Assembly (NCBI RefSeq): GCF_009299475.1
Contig: NZ_WBSN01000013.1
Coordinates: 1-64,000 of the forward strand
Length of the DNA stretch: 64,000 nucleotides
Direction: 5' to 3'
From: Bifidobacterium avesanii
Lineage (GTDB): Bacteria; Actinomycetota; Actinomycetes; Actinomycetales; Bifidobacteriaceae
Of the stretch, positions 26,657 through 38,924 are shown piece after piece. The notes below the pieces were generated by a model. The model had not been told where the DNA came from. It did not search any database and saw nothing but the letters and a program-made list of their open reading frames with translations. The translations under genes were made by a program, and so were the position numbers. The stretch's first letter is position 1. Every line of letters begins with the position of its first letter.

Positions 26657-28027
26657 ATGTCTGTTCCGCTGATTCTTGCGTCCAAGTCGCGTCCCCGCAG
26701 GGACGTGCTGTACAACGCCGGCATCTGCGCGACCATCCGCGTCTCCCATGTCGACGAACCCGCCGTGGTGCTGCACGAGGCCACGCGGCTCGGCATGACC
26801 GTGGACGAGCTGCCGGTGCAAAGCCAGGTGTTCATCCTCGCGCAGGCCAAGGCGCAGGCCGTGTACGACACCTACCGCGAGGTGCGCGAAACCGCGGCCG
26901 CCGCGACCGGCGAGCTGCACGTGTGCCGCCCGCTTCAGGAGGGCTTCGACGTGATCGCCGCGCGCGAACCCATCTCGCAGGCCATCGAGCGCCACGGGGG
27001 CATGACCGCCGCCGGGCGCGGGCCGCTGATCGTGGGCTGCGACTCCATGTTCTGCATCGGCAACAACGCCTACGGCAAGCCGCACGACGCCGAGCACGCG
27101 CGCGAACGCCTGCGTATGATGCGCGGCAAGACCGGCACCCTGTGGACCGGCCACTGCGTGATCGACGCCGCCACCGGCAGGACCGTGCGCGCGGTGAGCC
27201 ACGCCGAGGTGCGCTTCTGCGAGTACACCGACGAGGAGATCGAACGCTACATCGCCACCGGCGAGCCGCTCGAGGTGGCCGGCTCGTTCACGCTCGAGGG
27301 CTTCGGCGGCTCGTTCATCGAGTCGATCCAGGGCGACCCGTCCGGCATCATCGGGCTCAGCCTGCCCACGCTGCGCCGGCTCATCGGCGACCTCGGCTAC
27401 AGCGTGACCGACCTGTGGAACCTCAACCGCAACGAGCAGCTCGGCATCAACCCGGACAACCCCAAGGCCCCGCGCGACAACGTGCACCAGCCTGGCGACG
27501 GCTGGATCGACTGCGCGTGCGGCAAGAAGCACTGGGGCGTCAACGGCGCCTCCGGCGTGCTGCTGGCCAGGCGCGACGCCGCGACCGGCGAGGTGACGCA
27601 CGTGCTGCTGCAGCACCGCGCCGCGTGGAGCGCCGAGGGCGGCACGTGGGGCGCGCCCGGCGGCGCCACGGCGGACGGCGAGAGCCCGCTCGAGGGCGCG
27701 CTGCGCGAAAGCTACGAGGAGGCCAACATCCGCCCGGAGGACATCGACGTGGTCGGCTCCTATCGCGAGGACCACGGACCGTGGGGCTACACCACCGTGT
27801 TCGCGTTCGAGAAGCCGGGCCACGAGGTGCGCCCGCGCGCGAACGACGACGAGAGCACCGAAGTCAAGTGGGTGCCGCTCGGGGAGGTCGGCAACTACAC
27901 GCTCATCTCCGCCATGCAGCGCGACTGGCCGCAGTTCGTGGACCGCATCAAGTCGATCTCCGCCGCCATGGCCGAGCGCGACCGCGCCGCGGCTGACGCG
28001 GCGGGCAACGCGGCGGATGAAGGCTGA
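26657..28027 (+). CDS. Maf nucleotide pyrophosphatase fused to Nudix hydrolase
   Basis: 456 residues in two domains. Residues about 1-265 are Maf (ILASKSRPRRDVL; IVGCDSMF; GYGKPHDAEHARERL region; FTLEGFGGSFIESIQGDPSGIIGLSL), a house-cleaning NTP pyrophosphatase acting on non-canonical or modified nucleotides. Residues about 300-435 are Nudix, with box GATADGESPLEGALRESYEE; the usual Gly near the end of the box is Asn (EEANI). A Cys/His pair (DCACGKKH) precedes the Nudix part. The fusion puts two nucleotide-sanitising activities on one chain. Overlaps the LacI gene by 11 bases. Confidence 0.9.
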   Translation: MSVPLILASKSRPRRDVLYNAGICATIRVSHVDEPAVVLHEATRLGMTVDELPVQSQVFILAQAKAQAVYDTYREVRETAAAATGELHVCRPLQEGFDVIAAREPISQAIERHGGMTAAGRGPLIVGCDSMFCIGNNAYGKPHDAEHARERLRMMRGKTGTLWTGHCVIDAATGRTVRAVSHAEVRFCEYTDEEIERYIATGEPLEVAGSFTLEGFGGSFIESIQGDPSGIIGLSLPTLRRLIGDLGYSVTDLWNLNRNEQLGINPDNPKAPRDNVHQPGDGWIDCACGKKHWGVNGASGVLLARRDAATGEVTHVLLQHRAAWSAEGGTWGAPGGATADGESPLEGALRESYEEANIRPEDIDVVGSYREDHGPWGYTTVFAFEKPGHEVRPRANDDESTEVKWVPLGEVGNYTLISAMQRDWPQFVDRIKSISAAMAERDRAAADAAGNAADEG

Positions 28028-29159
28028 CGCCGGCTCCCGCGCCGGACGGTCCGGGCGCGGAACCGGCCGCGTGACCCTGCGCGAGGTGGCCGCCCGCGCC
28101 GGCGTGTCGATCGGCACGGTGTCGAACTACCTGAGCGGCCGCGCGCGCCTGTCCGGCGAAACGGCCGCGCGCGTGAAGGCCGCCGTGGACGAGCTCGGTT
28201 ACGTGGCCAACGCGGCGGCTCGCACGCTCAAGACCGGGCGCACCATGACGCTCACGCTCGCCGTCGTGAGCCTCAACCAGCCGTACTTCGCCGAGCTCGC
28301 CGAGCAGGTCATCGCCGCGGCGGACGAGCGCGGGTACGGCGTGATCGTGCAGTCGCTGGGCGCGAGCCGCGCGCGCGTGGAGAAATGCGTGGACGCGGCG
28401 CGGCGCGGCGTGACCGACGGGCTGATCGTCAGCCCCACGCTCATGGGGGAGCGGGACGCCCGGCTGTTCGAGGGGACCTACCCGCTGGTGGTGCTCGGCA
28501 CGCAGCCGTTCGAGGCGCCCGCGCCGAACATCACCGTGGACAACGTGAAGGCCGCGTACGACGCCACCGCGCACCTCATCCGCGCCGGGCGCACGCGCAT
28601 CGCGCTGGTGGGCGGCGAATTCGGACCGCTGCGCAACTCGCGCAGCTGCCGCGCGGAGGGCTATCGCGCCGCGCTCAATGACGCCGGTCTGCCGTTCGAC
28701 CCGCGTCTCGTGCACGGCATCTACGACTGGAACAGCATGGAGGGCGCGCGTGCCGTGGACGTGCTCATGGAGTACGCGCCGAACTTCGACGCCGTGCTCG
28801 CCTGCGACGACCTGCTCGCGTTGGGCGTGATGCGCCGGCTCATGGACCGCGGCCTGCGCATCCCCGACGACGTGCGCGTGGTCGGCATGGACGACATCGG
28901 GCAGAGCCGCTACTCGGTGCCCACGCTGACCTCGGTCGATCTGGGACGCCAGAACGTGGCCGTGGAGGCGGTGGATTCGCTCATCGCGCAGGCCGCGGCC
29001 GGACGCCGTGCCGCGCCGGAACTCAGGTACGTGGCGCACCGCCTGATATGCCGCGACTCCTCGCCGGCCGCGCTGGGTGTTCCGGGTGCTTTGGGCTCGC
29101 CGGCCGCTCCGGGAGAGGATGCCGGCGAGGACACCGCCGGGCGCGATTTCAAGGCGTAA
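28017..29159 (+). CDS. LacI-family transcriptional regulator
   Basis: 380 residues. The N-terminal helix-turn-helix is VTLREVAARAGVSIGTVSNYLSGR (about 18-41), followed by the hinge helix and a periplasmic-binding-like sugar sensor (TLALAVVSLNQPYFAELAEQ; DGLIVSPT; ACDDLLALGVMRRL; VGMDDIGQS). The first 15 residues and the C-terminal Ala/Gly tail are extra. The ATG lies inside the end of the Maf-Nudix gene. It is followed by nahK and galT in the same direction after a 264-bp gap, so control of amino-sugar/galactose use is the likely role; the effector is unknown. Confidence 0.9.
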   Translation: MKADAGSRAGRSGRGTGRVTLREVAARAGVSIGTVSNYLSGRARLSGETAARVKAAVDELGYVANAAARTLKTGRTMTLTLAVVSLNQPYFAELAEQVIAAADERGYGVIVQSLGASRARVEKCVDAARRGVTDGLIVSPTLMGERDARLFEGTYPLVVLGTQPFEAPAPNITVDNVKAAYDATAHLIRAGRTRIALVGGEFGPLRNSRSCRAEGYRAALNDAGLPFDPRLVHGIYDWNSMEGARAVDVLMEYAPNFDAVLACDDLLALGVMRRLMDRGLRIPDDVRVVGMDDIGQSRYSVPTLTSVDLGRQNVAVEAVDSLIAQAAAGRRAAPELRYVAHRLICRDSSPAALGVPGALGSPAAPGEDAGEDTAGRDFKA

Positions 29160-29189
29160 TCGGCGCCCGATCGCGGCGAATGCGCCAAA

Positions 29190-32398
<3,209 letters not shown>

Positions 32399-32465
32399 CC
32401 ACCATTTCGCGGGAAGCTGTGGGAAACCGCGGGAAATTGCGGGGAACTGTGAAAGGCTGCGAGGG

Positions 32466-32648
32466 GCTACATCCGTATTTCCGATTTGTGTGGTTGATTT
32501 TCCGCCCGAGCCCGAGTAGCCTTCGCGCCATTTCGCCGAAGTTCCAATGCCGATACCCGGCGTCTTCCCCAAAAACCACCACACAAATCGGAAATGCAAT
32601 AAGCGGGCTGGTTCGGAGCCGTATAGGCTGATGCAAAACAACGTAGTC
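32466..32648. repeat. ~180-bp element with inner 117-bp inverted repeat (copy 3)
   Basis: The 117-bp unit runs from TTTCCGATTTGTGTGG (32478) to CCACACAAATCGGAAA (32594), same length as copy 2, with the core in the opposite orientation (ATTTCGCCGAA). The outer flanks CTACATCC and GATGCAAAACAACGTAGT match copy 2 in the same orientation. Located between galT and the DUF2264 gene. Confidence 0.8.
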
Positions 32649-32690
32649 GCGCCCACGGCGACACACCCCAGTGATCAATAATGATCGAAT

Positions 32691-32720
32691 TTGATTAAAA
32701 CACATAAAACATGCTATGCT
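32691..32720 (+). promoter_or_regulatory. Promoter of the DUF2264 gene
   Basis: TTGATT (32691-32696), an 18-bp spacer and TATGCT (32715-32720) within an AT-rich island (GTGATCAATAATGATCGAA just upstream is partly palindromic, a possible operator). Confidence 0.55.
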
Positions 32721-32770
32721 GTCGGCAATGCCGCAACGGATGCGGCGCGCGACGAGACAGCGAGGTACCC

Positions 32771-34681
32771 ATGGCCATCCAACCGTTCAACGCCCAGCTC
32801 AGGACCAACCGACTCAAAACCAAGGCCGAATGCGAGCAGGCGCTCGTCGACATGCTCGAGCCGGCCATGGAGCTCATGCTCAAGGGCGGTCGCTACGGCC
32901 GCTTCCGCATGTCCGACTCCGGCGCGGTCTACTCGCAGGACCGCACGTCCATCGAGGGCTTCTGCCGCCTGCTGTGGGGCCTCGGCCCGCTGTTCAGCAA
33001 GGCCAACCGCCGCAACATCAACCGCTTCGGCCACTGGTGGCAGTTCACCACCGAATCGATCATCCGCGGCACCACGCCCGGCGACCCCGACTACTGGGAC
33101 AGCCCGCTGCTCGACTACGACCAGCTCTTCGTGGAGATGGGCGCGCTCACCGCGTTTCTCTACGAAACCGAGGAGGACTTCTGGGACCAGCTCGAGAAGG
33201 AGCAGCAGGAGAACATCCTCGACTGGTTCGAGGAAGTGAACCACCATGTGGTGCCCACCTGCAACTGGCTGCTGTTCCAGGCCATGGTGAACACTTGGCT
33301 CGCCTCGCACGGGCGTCCCGAAGCGCAGCGGCACGTGGACGAGTGCTTCGCCGTCACCAACTCGCACTATCTGGGCCACGGCTGGTCGTATGACGGCTTC
33401 GAGGACCACATCGACAACTACATCCCCTTCGCCTACCAGTTCTTCACGCTCGTGCTCGTCGGCCTCACGCGCGGCGACGACCCGCAGAGCCGCCTGCTGC
33501 GGGAGCGCGCCACGCCGTTCGTGGAAAGCTACGCCAACTGGTTCGCCGCCGATGGCGCCTGCCTGCCGTACGGCCGCAGCCTCGACTACCGCTTCGCGCA
33601 GGCCGCGTTCTGGGGCGCCGCCGCGTTCGCCGGTGTGGAGATGCCCGAAGGCTGGACGCTCGGCGACGTGAAGCGCCTGCTCATGTCCAACCTGCGCTGG
33701 TGGTTCCAACAGAACATGTTCCAGTCGGACGGCCTGATCCCGATCGGCTACGCATACCCGAACATGAACATGGCCGAGGGTTACAACGGCCCGGCCTCCG
33801 CCTACTGGGCGCTGAAGACCTTCGTGTTCCTGTGCCTGCCGGACGACGACCCGTTCTGGTCCGTGCGCGAGGCCGGGGAGTTCAAGTTCGAGCCGGTCAA
33901 GGTGCAGCCCGAGCCGCACATGATCGTGGAGCACTCCAGGACCGGGCGGGAGGTGCGTGCCTACGTGGCCGGCCAGCACAACTGGCAGCACGCGCACGGC
34001 GAGGCCAAGTACGAGAAGTTCGTCTACTCGTCCACCTTCGCGTTCTCCGTGCCCAAGGGCGGCGTGACCCTCGCGCAGGGCGCGTACGATTCCGCGCTCG
34101 CCGTCGCCGAGGGCGAGTACTTCTGGCGCACCATGTTCACCGACGAGAGGGAATGGGCGCTGCACGACGACTACGTCTACACGCTGTGGGAGCCGTGGGG
34201 CGACGTGAGCGTCCAAAACTTCGTGGTGCCGTTCATGCCGTGGCATGCGCGCGTGCATGTGATCGACACGGCCCGCACGCTGCATTTGGCGGAGGGCTCC
34301 TTCGCGCTGCCGGATTACGGCGAGACGGTCGAGGCGGCGGGCGTCGGCGGGGACTCCGCGCCGAAGAGCCTGTTCTATCGCACCGCCGAGGGGCTGACCG
34401 GCCTCGTGGCGTCCGAGGGCTTCGGCGTGGAGCTCTCCACGCCCGAGCCGAACACCAACCTGCAGTTCCCCAAGACCCGCATCCCGCAGCAGACGCGCGT
34501 GGTCGAACCCGGCAGGTACGTGTTCGTCTCGCTCTACCTGGGCGACCGCGAGCTCGAAAGCCTGGACGAGTCCGGGCGCGTGCTGGTGCCCGCCGTGTCG
34601 CTCGACGGCAACGTCCTGACCGTCCGCTCCGCGAACGGCGTCCCCGCCCGCACGGTCGCGTTCGAGGAGTTCCGCGCGTAG
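32771..34681 (+). CDS. DUF2264 protein, putative alpha/alpha-toroid glycosidase
   Basis: 636 residues, no signal peptide, so cytoplasmic. The whole protein fits the DUF2264 family (RLLWGLGPLFS; SRDYRFAQAAFWGA-like SLDYRFAQAAFWGAAA; the PNMNMAEGYNGPASAYW segment), with an N-terminal helical toroid and a C-terminal beta domain from about residue 400. As far as I recall, DUF2264 proteins are placed in GH154, where beta-glucuronidase activity was shown for a Bacteroides member. That would fit removal of uronate caps from plant gum or arabinogalactan side chains, but catalytic residues cannot be assigned here. GCGAGGTACCC precedes the ATG. Confidence 0.8.
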   Translation: MAIQPFNAQLRTNRLKTKAECEQALVDMLEPAMELMLKGGRYGRFRMSDSGAVYSQDRTSIEGFCRLLWGLGPLFSKANRRNINRFGHWWQFTTESIIRGTTPGDPDYWDSPLLDYDQLFVEMGALTAFLYETEEDFWDQLEKEQQENILDWFEEVNHHVVPTCNWLLFQAMVNTWLASHGRPEAQRHVDECFAVTNSHYLGHGWSYDGFEDHIDNYIPFAYQFFTLVLVGLTRGDDPQSRLLRERATPFVESYANWFAADGACLPYGRSLDYRFAQAAFWGAAAFAGVEMPEGWTLGDVKRLLMSNLRWWFQQNMFQSDGLIPIGYAYPNMNMAEGYNGPASAYWALKTFVFLCLPDDDPFWSVREAGEFKFEPVKVQPEPHMIVEHSRTGREVRAYVAGQHNWQHAHGEAKYEKFVYSSTFAFSVPKGGVTLAQGAYDSALAVAEGEYFWRTMFTDEREWALHDDYVYTLWEPWGDVSVQNFVVPFMPWHARVHVIDTARTLHLAEGSFALPDYGETVEAAGVGGDSAPKSLFYRTAEGLTGLVASEGFGVELSTPEPNTNLQFPKTRIPQQTRVVEPGRYVFVSLYLGDRELESLDESGRVLVPAVSLDGNVLTVRSANGVPARTVAFEEFRA

Positions 34682-34754
34682 GTAGTTCCGTTCGCGGGCT
34701 CGGGCTTGCGGGCTCGCCGCTTGTCGCTTGCCGCCGAACCGGCAAATCGGGCGA

Positions 34755-34855
34755 TCGTTCCAATCCGCGGCCTCTTCGGCGCAGGCTGGAACGATCGCCT
34801 TGTTTTTGCCGTCATTCGTCCCAAGCTGCGTTTTCTGGGGCGCGGGTTGGAACGA
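34755..34855. repeat. Pair of 40-nt TCGTTCCAA hairpins, 61 bp apart
   Basis: Copies at 34755-34794 and 34816-34855. The second has an extended stem: TTTTGCCGTCATTCG on the left pairs with CGAATGACGGCAAAA on the right (to about 34867). Downstream of the DUF2264 gene. Confidence 0.85.
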
Positions 34856-34910
34856 ATGACGGCAAAACGGGGTGGCCTCAAACACGCGGGCATCCGGACA
34901 CGCGCCCACG

Positions 34911-35062
34911 TGTGTGTCTCAGATCGCATCCAATTCCGAAATTGGCGGTGATCCAGGACGTATTGGCCCGTCGCCGTGTCGCAATCCGCATCCGACTCCT
35001 AAGAAGGATGCGGATCAGGACACATATGACGGTGGGATTGTCTCAAACCGCATCCGCAGCCG
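34911..35062. repeat. GTGTCTC...GCATCC repeats, 62-bp period (array E)
   Basis: Three units with the consensus GTGTCTCAGATCGCATCC; the CATCC ends fall at 34931, 34993 and 35055, exactly 62 bp apart. Inverted partners (GGATGCGGAT.AGGACAC) lie between them, so each unit is hyphenated-palindromic. The same family, with the same period, is found at 40036 and 53629. Confidence 0.85.
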
Positions 35063-35152
35063 GTGAATGGGTCGGCGGAACGGTCGAGGGGGAGTTGTCC
35101 GTCTCGACCGCCCACCCCGCCGGAGGACCGGAGGCTTGGAAGTCTGGAAGTG

Positions 35153-37318
35153 CTACCCCAGCGGCACGGGATCGCTGGCGAAGCGGTCGCCGGCGGCGTT
35201 GCCGGCCTCGATGAGGATGGACAGGCCGGGGGCATCGTCCACGCGGTAGCTGTGCAGGCCGTTGACCTGCGCGTCGGGGATACGGTCGAGATCGCGGCGC
35301 ATCCCGTTGGGGCCGAGCAGCACCACCGTGTATCGGTCGGCGTCCGGGCGGGCGCGGAACCGGACGGAGAACGCGATCTGCCCGGGGAACGTGGCACGGT
35401 CCACCTCGTACACGTTGAGGCCGCCGATGTGGCGGTCCGCCTCCGCCGTGGCGTCGAAGCGATGCCGGACGGTGATGCGCGCGGCGGGGGAGGGATGGTC
35501 CTCCCGCCATGCGGTGATCTCGTAGTCCACGCGCTCCGGCCAATCGGGGGACGGGCGGTCGTAGTACCACGGGTTGAGCGTTACGGTCTCCAGCGCGACG
35601 GGCGCCGCAGTGGCGGGAGCCGCGGCGGCGGGATTCAGCGCGGTGGTCCCCGCTGTGGCGGATCCCGGTGCAGCGGAACCGGGCGCATCGAAATCCGATA
35701 CGGCGGAACTTGGTGCCGTGGAGCCGGATGCCGTGGAGCCGGATGCCGTGGAGCCGGATGCCGTGGAGCCGGATGCCGTGGAGCCGGATGCCGTGGAGCC
35801 GGATGCCGTGGAGTCGAAAACGGAAGAACCGGATGCCATGGAACCGGATGCGGCGGCCCCCGGCAGTTCCCGTCTCGTCACCGTGTAGTGTCTCGCCACC
35901 GTGTAGTACTCGGCGTCCGGCGAGGCCTTCCATCGCAGTTTGACCGCCTGCGCGCCCGGCGCATCCTCGATCTGCGCGGTGAGTCCGCTTACGCCGGCCG
36001 GCCCCAGCACCTCCTTCCCCGCCGCCGAACCCGGAGCCTCGTCCCCGCCGCCGAACCCGGAGTCCGGGAACGCGCGCAGGAATTCGTCCGCCACGAACCG
36101 CGCGCTTTTGGCCGCGCCGAGCAGATTGAGATGCACATTGTCGTCCACGCCGTCCGGGTAGTTCGCATACTGTCCGGCGTCGAGCTTCATGTGCAGCGCG
36201 TGCGAGCGCAGCGGGCCGAGACGGCGTTCCAGTTCCAGTCCGTAGGCGCCCAGATCGGCCACAGGCACGTCATGGTCACGGGCGTACGCCAGCATCGCGT
36301 CCCGGTAGTCGGCGAACCGGTGCATGAGCGTGTCGTCCGCCGCAAAGTCGCAGGTGCAACTGGGCGTCACCAGCATGGGCGTCACCCCGCGGTCCCGCGC
36401 GGACGTGACGTACCGGTCGAGGAACGCCGCATATGTGGGCGGGTCGGCGTAGCGCATGGGCCTGAGCCGCGTGGCGTCGTTGGGGCCCATCTGGAGGAGC
36501 AGCCAGTCGCCGGGGCGCACGTCGCGCAGCACCTCGTTGAGCCGGCCCTCGCCGATGTACGATCGCGCGGAGCGGGCGCCCAACGCGCGGTTGTGGATCT
36601 CCAGCGTGCCGTTGGCGCTGCGCATCACGCGGGATTGTTCGGCCGAGCCGCCGCGGTCCCGTTCGATCACCGCGACGCCACCGGGGAACAGCGTGCGGAA
36701 CAGCTGCTCGCCCCAGCCGGACTGCGGGCGCTCGTTGTCGAAGTAGGTCTGGCAGATCGAATCGGCGATCACGAAGATCCGGCGTTCCGGGGCGGGCTCG
36801 GACTCCTCCGGTGCGGTTTCCTCGACCGTGATGCGGTGCACGAGCAGCGTGTGGAGTTCCGGATGCGCGGTCGGCTCCGAGGCCGGCGTGAAGGTGAGCT
36901 CCATGAGCCGCTTGCTCAAGATGGCCGTGAACGAGACGGTGGTCCGCGCGCCGGCGGGGACGTCGAAGGCGTCGTAGTGGGCGAGCTCGTTGACCACGGG
37001 ACGCAGACGCAGGTCCGTCGGCTCCGGGTTGGCGACGTCCAGCGTGACCCGGTAGTTGCGCGACGGCATCGGCGCGACGAGGGTGGTGCCGGAGTAGTAC
37101 GTGAACGTGCCGACGCTGGCCGGGTCGCCGTCCATGGGCGCTCTGTCCTCGCGCAGCGCCGAGAACGTGAACGCGACGGGCCCGTGGGCGAAGTCGGCGG
37201 GCCCGATCGGTTCGTCGTGCGCGACGCGGCCCCGGTAAACGCCGTCGACCCATCCCTCGGCCGGTTCGGCGTAGCTGCGATTGATGATGCGGCCTTCGGA
37301 TGCGTCTTCGTGTTCCAT
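35153..37318 (-). CDS. SGNH-fold esterase, CE12-like, with repeat linker
   Basis: 721 residues without signal peptide. Residues about 1-170 form a beta-rich domain. Residues about 180-415 are an SGNH hydrolase: block I FVIADSICQ (Ser187), block II GGSAEQS, block III MGPND (Asn280) and block V DDNVH (Asp393, His396). This layout resembles rhamnogalacturonan acetylesterases (CE12), so deacetylation of an imported oligosaccharide is likely. A linker of (TASGS)n repeats (about 500-535) leads to a C-terminal fibronectin-III-like region. GGAGGGGGG precedes the ATG. Encoded opposite to the DUF2264 gene, in the same direction as the binding protein upstream. Confidence 0.82.
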   Translation of the reverse strand: MEHEDASEGRIINRSYAEPAEGWVDGVYRGRVAHDEPIGPADFAHGPVAFTFSALREDRAPMDGDPASVGTFTYYSGTTLVAPMPSRNYRVTLDVANPEPTDLRLRPVVNELAHYDAFDVPAGARTTVSFTAILSKRLMELTFTPASEPTAHPELHTLLVHRITVEETAPEESEPAPERRIFVIADSICQTYFDNERPQSGWGEQLFRTLFPGGVAVIERDRGGSAEQSRVMRSANGTLEIHNRALGARSARSYIGEGRLNEVLRDVRPGDWLLLQMGPNDATRLRPMRYADPPTYAAFLDRYVTSARDRGVTPMLVTPSCTCDFAADDTLMHRFADYRDAMLAYARDHDVPVADLGAYGLELERRLGPLRSHALHMKLDAGQYANYPDGVDDNVHLNLLGAAKSARFVADEFLRAFPDSGFGGGDEAPGSAAGKEVLGPAGVSGLTAQIEDAPGAQAVKLRWKASPDAEYYTVARHYTVTRRELPGAAASGSMASGSSVFDSTASGSTASGSTASGSTASGSTASGSTASGSTAPSSAVSDFDAPGSAAPGSATAGTTALNPAAAAPATAAPVALETVTLNPWYYDRPSPDWPERVDYEITAWREDHPSPAARITVRHRFDATAEADRHIGGLNVYEVDRATFPGQIAFSVRFRARPDADRYTVVLLGPNGMRRDLDRIPDAQVNGLHSYRVDDAPGLSILIEAGNAAGDRFASDPVPLG
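35714..35818 (-). repeat. 15-bp tandem repeat inside the SGNH gene
   Basis: GCCGTGGAGCCGGAT is repeated perfectly six times, plus a seventh variant, encoding TASGS pentapeptides in the linker of the esterase. Copy number is likely to vary between strains by slippage without breaking the frame. Confidence 0.9.
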
Positions 37319-37444
37319 GGCCGTTCCCCCCTCCGTGCATGGCAAGCGGCGGACCACCGGCTGCCGGCATCCGCCGCTTGCGATCATATATGTTCACCTA
37401 TGGTATGGCCGCGAAACCGGTGCGGCCGCGCGTCAACCGTTGAC

Positions 37445-38764
37445 TCAGCTGGCCGACGCGATCTCGTTGTTGATGGTGGTGATGAGCTCGTTGGCCGCCT
37501 CGGTGGGCGTGGCCTTGCCGAACGCGACGTTCTGCATGGCGCGGGCGATCTCCTTCTCGGCGCTGCTGGCGCCGTTCGGCACGGTTTCGGTGGCCGGTCC
37601 GGAGGCGGCGATCAGCTTGTCGGTGAATTCGAGGCCCTCCTTGGTGCCGCCGGTCGCGCTGGCCGTCAGCGAGGCTCGAATCGCGTTGTTGGCCGGGTCT
37701 CCGCGCTCGTTGCCGAGGATCTTGCCGGCGTCCTCGTCGTTGACCAGGAAGTCGACGAGCATGGCCGCCTCGGCCGGATGCTCGGTCTTGGCGGAGATGG
37801 CCCAGCTCAGGGACGACCACGTGGACTCCCACTTGACGCTCTGGTCGTCGGAGGGGATCTGCACGATGCTGATGTTCTCGGTGCCGGCGGCCGCCTGATA
37901 GACGGTCAGCTGGTTCGAGGCGACCACGGCCATGGCCTGCTTGCCGGTGGCGAAGGCGGACTGCTCCATCGTGGCGTTGGCGTTCTCCACCCACGCGTCC
38001 GTGCTGCCGGACACGCCCTCGTCGGCCCAGCGCTTGGCGAGGTTGAGGAAGTCGCCCAGCGTCTCGGCGCTCACGGCCACCTTGCCGTCCTTGAAGAACT
38101 CCTCGCCGTGCTGGCGGGCCCACAGCTCGCAGGTGAGCAGGTACGGCGGGGCGTAGGCGCCCACGACCTCGCCGCCGGACTTCTGCGTGACCTGCTTGGC
38201 CACGTTCTCGAAGTCGCTCCACGACCATGTGTCGGTGTCCGGCAGCTTGACGCCGTACTTGTCGAGGATGTCGTTGTTGACGACTACGCCGTGGCCCGCG
38301 ATCGAGATCGGCGCCGAATACTGCTTGCCGTTGACCTGACCGGCCTGACGCACCGACTCGTTCATCGTGCTCAGGTCGAGGTATTCGCCCAGGACACCCA
38401 TGTCGTACAGCGAGCCCTGCGAGGCGTAGGAGGCGATGTAGAAGTCGGACATCTGGATCACGTCGGCCACCTCGCCGCCCGCCGCGGACGTGGCGAGCTT
38501 GTCCCAATAGCCGTTCCAGTCGGAGTACTCGGTCTCCACGGTGATGTTCGGGTGCTTCTGCTCGAACAGCTCCACCGCCTGCTCGGTGAGCTTGACGCGC
38601 TTGTCGCCGCCCCACCAGTTGAGGCGCAGCGTCACGTTGCCCTCCGAGGGCTTGACCTCCGCCGTGCCGCCGCCGCTGCCGCCCGTGCCGCCGCATCCGG
38701 CGAGGGCCATCGTCATTGCCGCGATCGCGGCGGGGATCACCCGCCGCCAAGTGTTGCCTGTCAT
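37445..38764 (-). CDS. ABC sugar-binding lipoprotein (paralogue 1)
   Basis: 439-residue family 1 extracellular solute-binding protein. The signal peptide ends in the lipobox LAGC, followed by a Gly/Ser linker. The mature part has the typical VTLRLNWWGGD start, EYSDWNGYWDKLAT and VVVNNDILDKYG. It captures an oligosaccharide for an ABC importer. No permease or ATPase gene is near, so it must use transport proteins encoded elsewhere. Strongly similar along its length to the binding protein at 40409-41731. Divergent from an AraC gene at 38925 that probably controls it. AAGGAG lies six bases before the ATG. Confidence 0.93.
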   Translation of the reverse strand: MTGNTWRRVIPAAIAAMTMALAGCGGTGGSGGGTAEVKPSEGNVTLRLNWWGGDKRVKLTEQAVELFEQKHPNITVETEYSDWNGYWDKLATSAAGGEVADVIQMSDFYIASYASQGSLYDMGVLGEYLDLSTMNESVRQAGQVNGKQYSAPISIAGHGVVVNNDILDKYGVKLPDTDTWSWSDFENVAKQVTQKSGGEVVGAYAPPYLLTCELWARQHGEEFFKDGKVAVSAETLGDFLNLAKRWADEGVSGSTDAWVENANATMEQSAFATGKQAMAVVASNQLTVYQAAAGTENISIVQIPSDDQSVKWESTWSSLSWAISAKTEHPAEAAMLVDFLVNDEDAGKILGNERGDPANNAIRASLTASATGGTKEGLEFTDKLIAASGPATETVPNGASSAEKEIARAMQNVAFGKATPTEAANELITTINNEIASAS

Positions 38765-38924
38765 CTTCGTCTCCTTCGACCGTTCGGTGACCGTTGCGAC
38801 CATCACGGCCATGTGATGGTCATGCTCCCATTGTGATCGCGTTTCGTGCGCGGGATACGGTGTTTCGGGCATGCGGATTGACTTCGGACTAGCGTTTCTT
38901 GCAATCGTGTGGTTGGCTGGCCGT

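Noticed and set aside
35063-38836. A 1257-codon open frame on the plus strand opposite the SGNH esterase and binding-protein genes
   Set aside because: Shadow of minus-strand genes that have clear catalytic motifs, lipobox and ribosome-binding sites.
38871-38924. Longer AraC protein starting at 38871
   Set aside because: It would add a hydrophobic N-terminus that AraC sensors lack and has no binding site; the later ATG was kept, with doubt.
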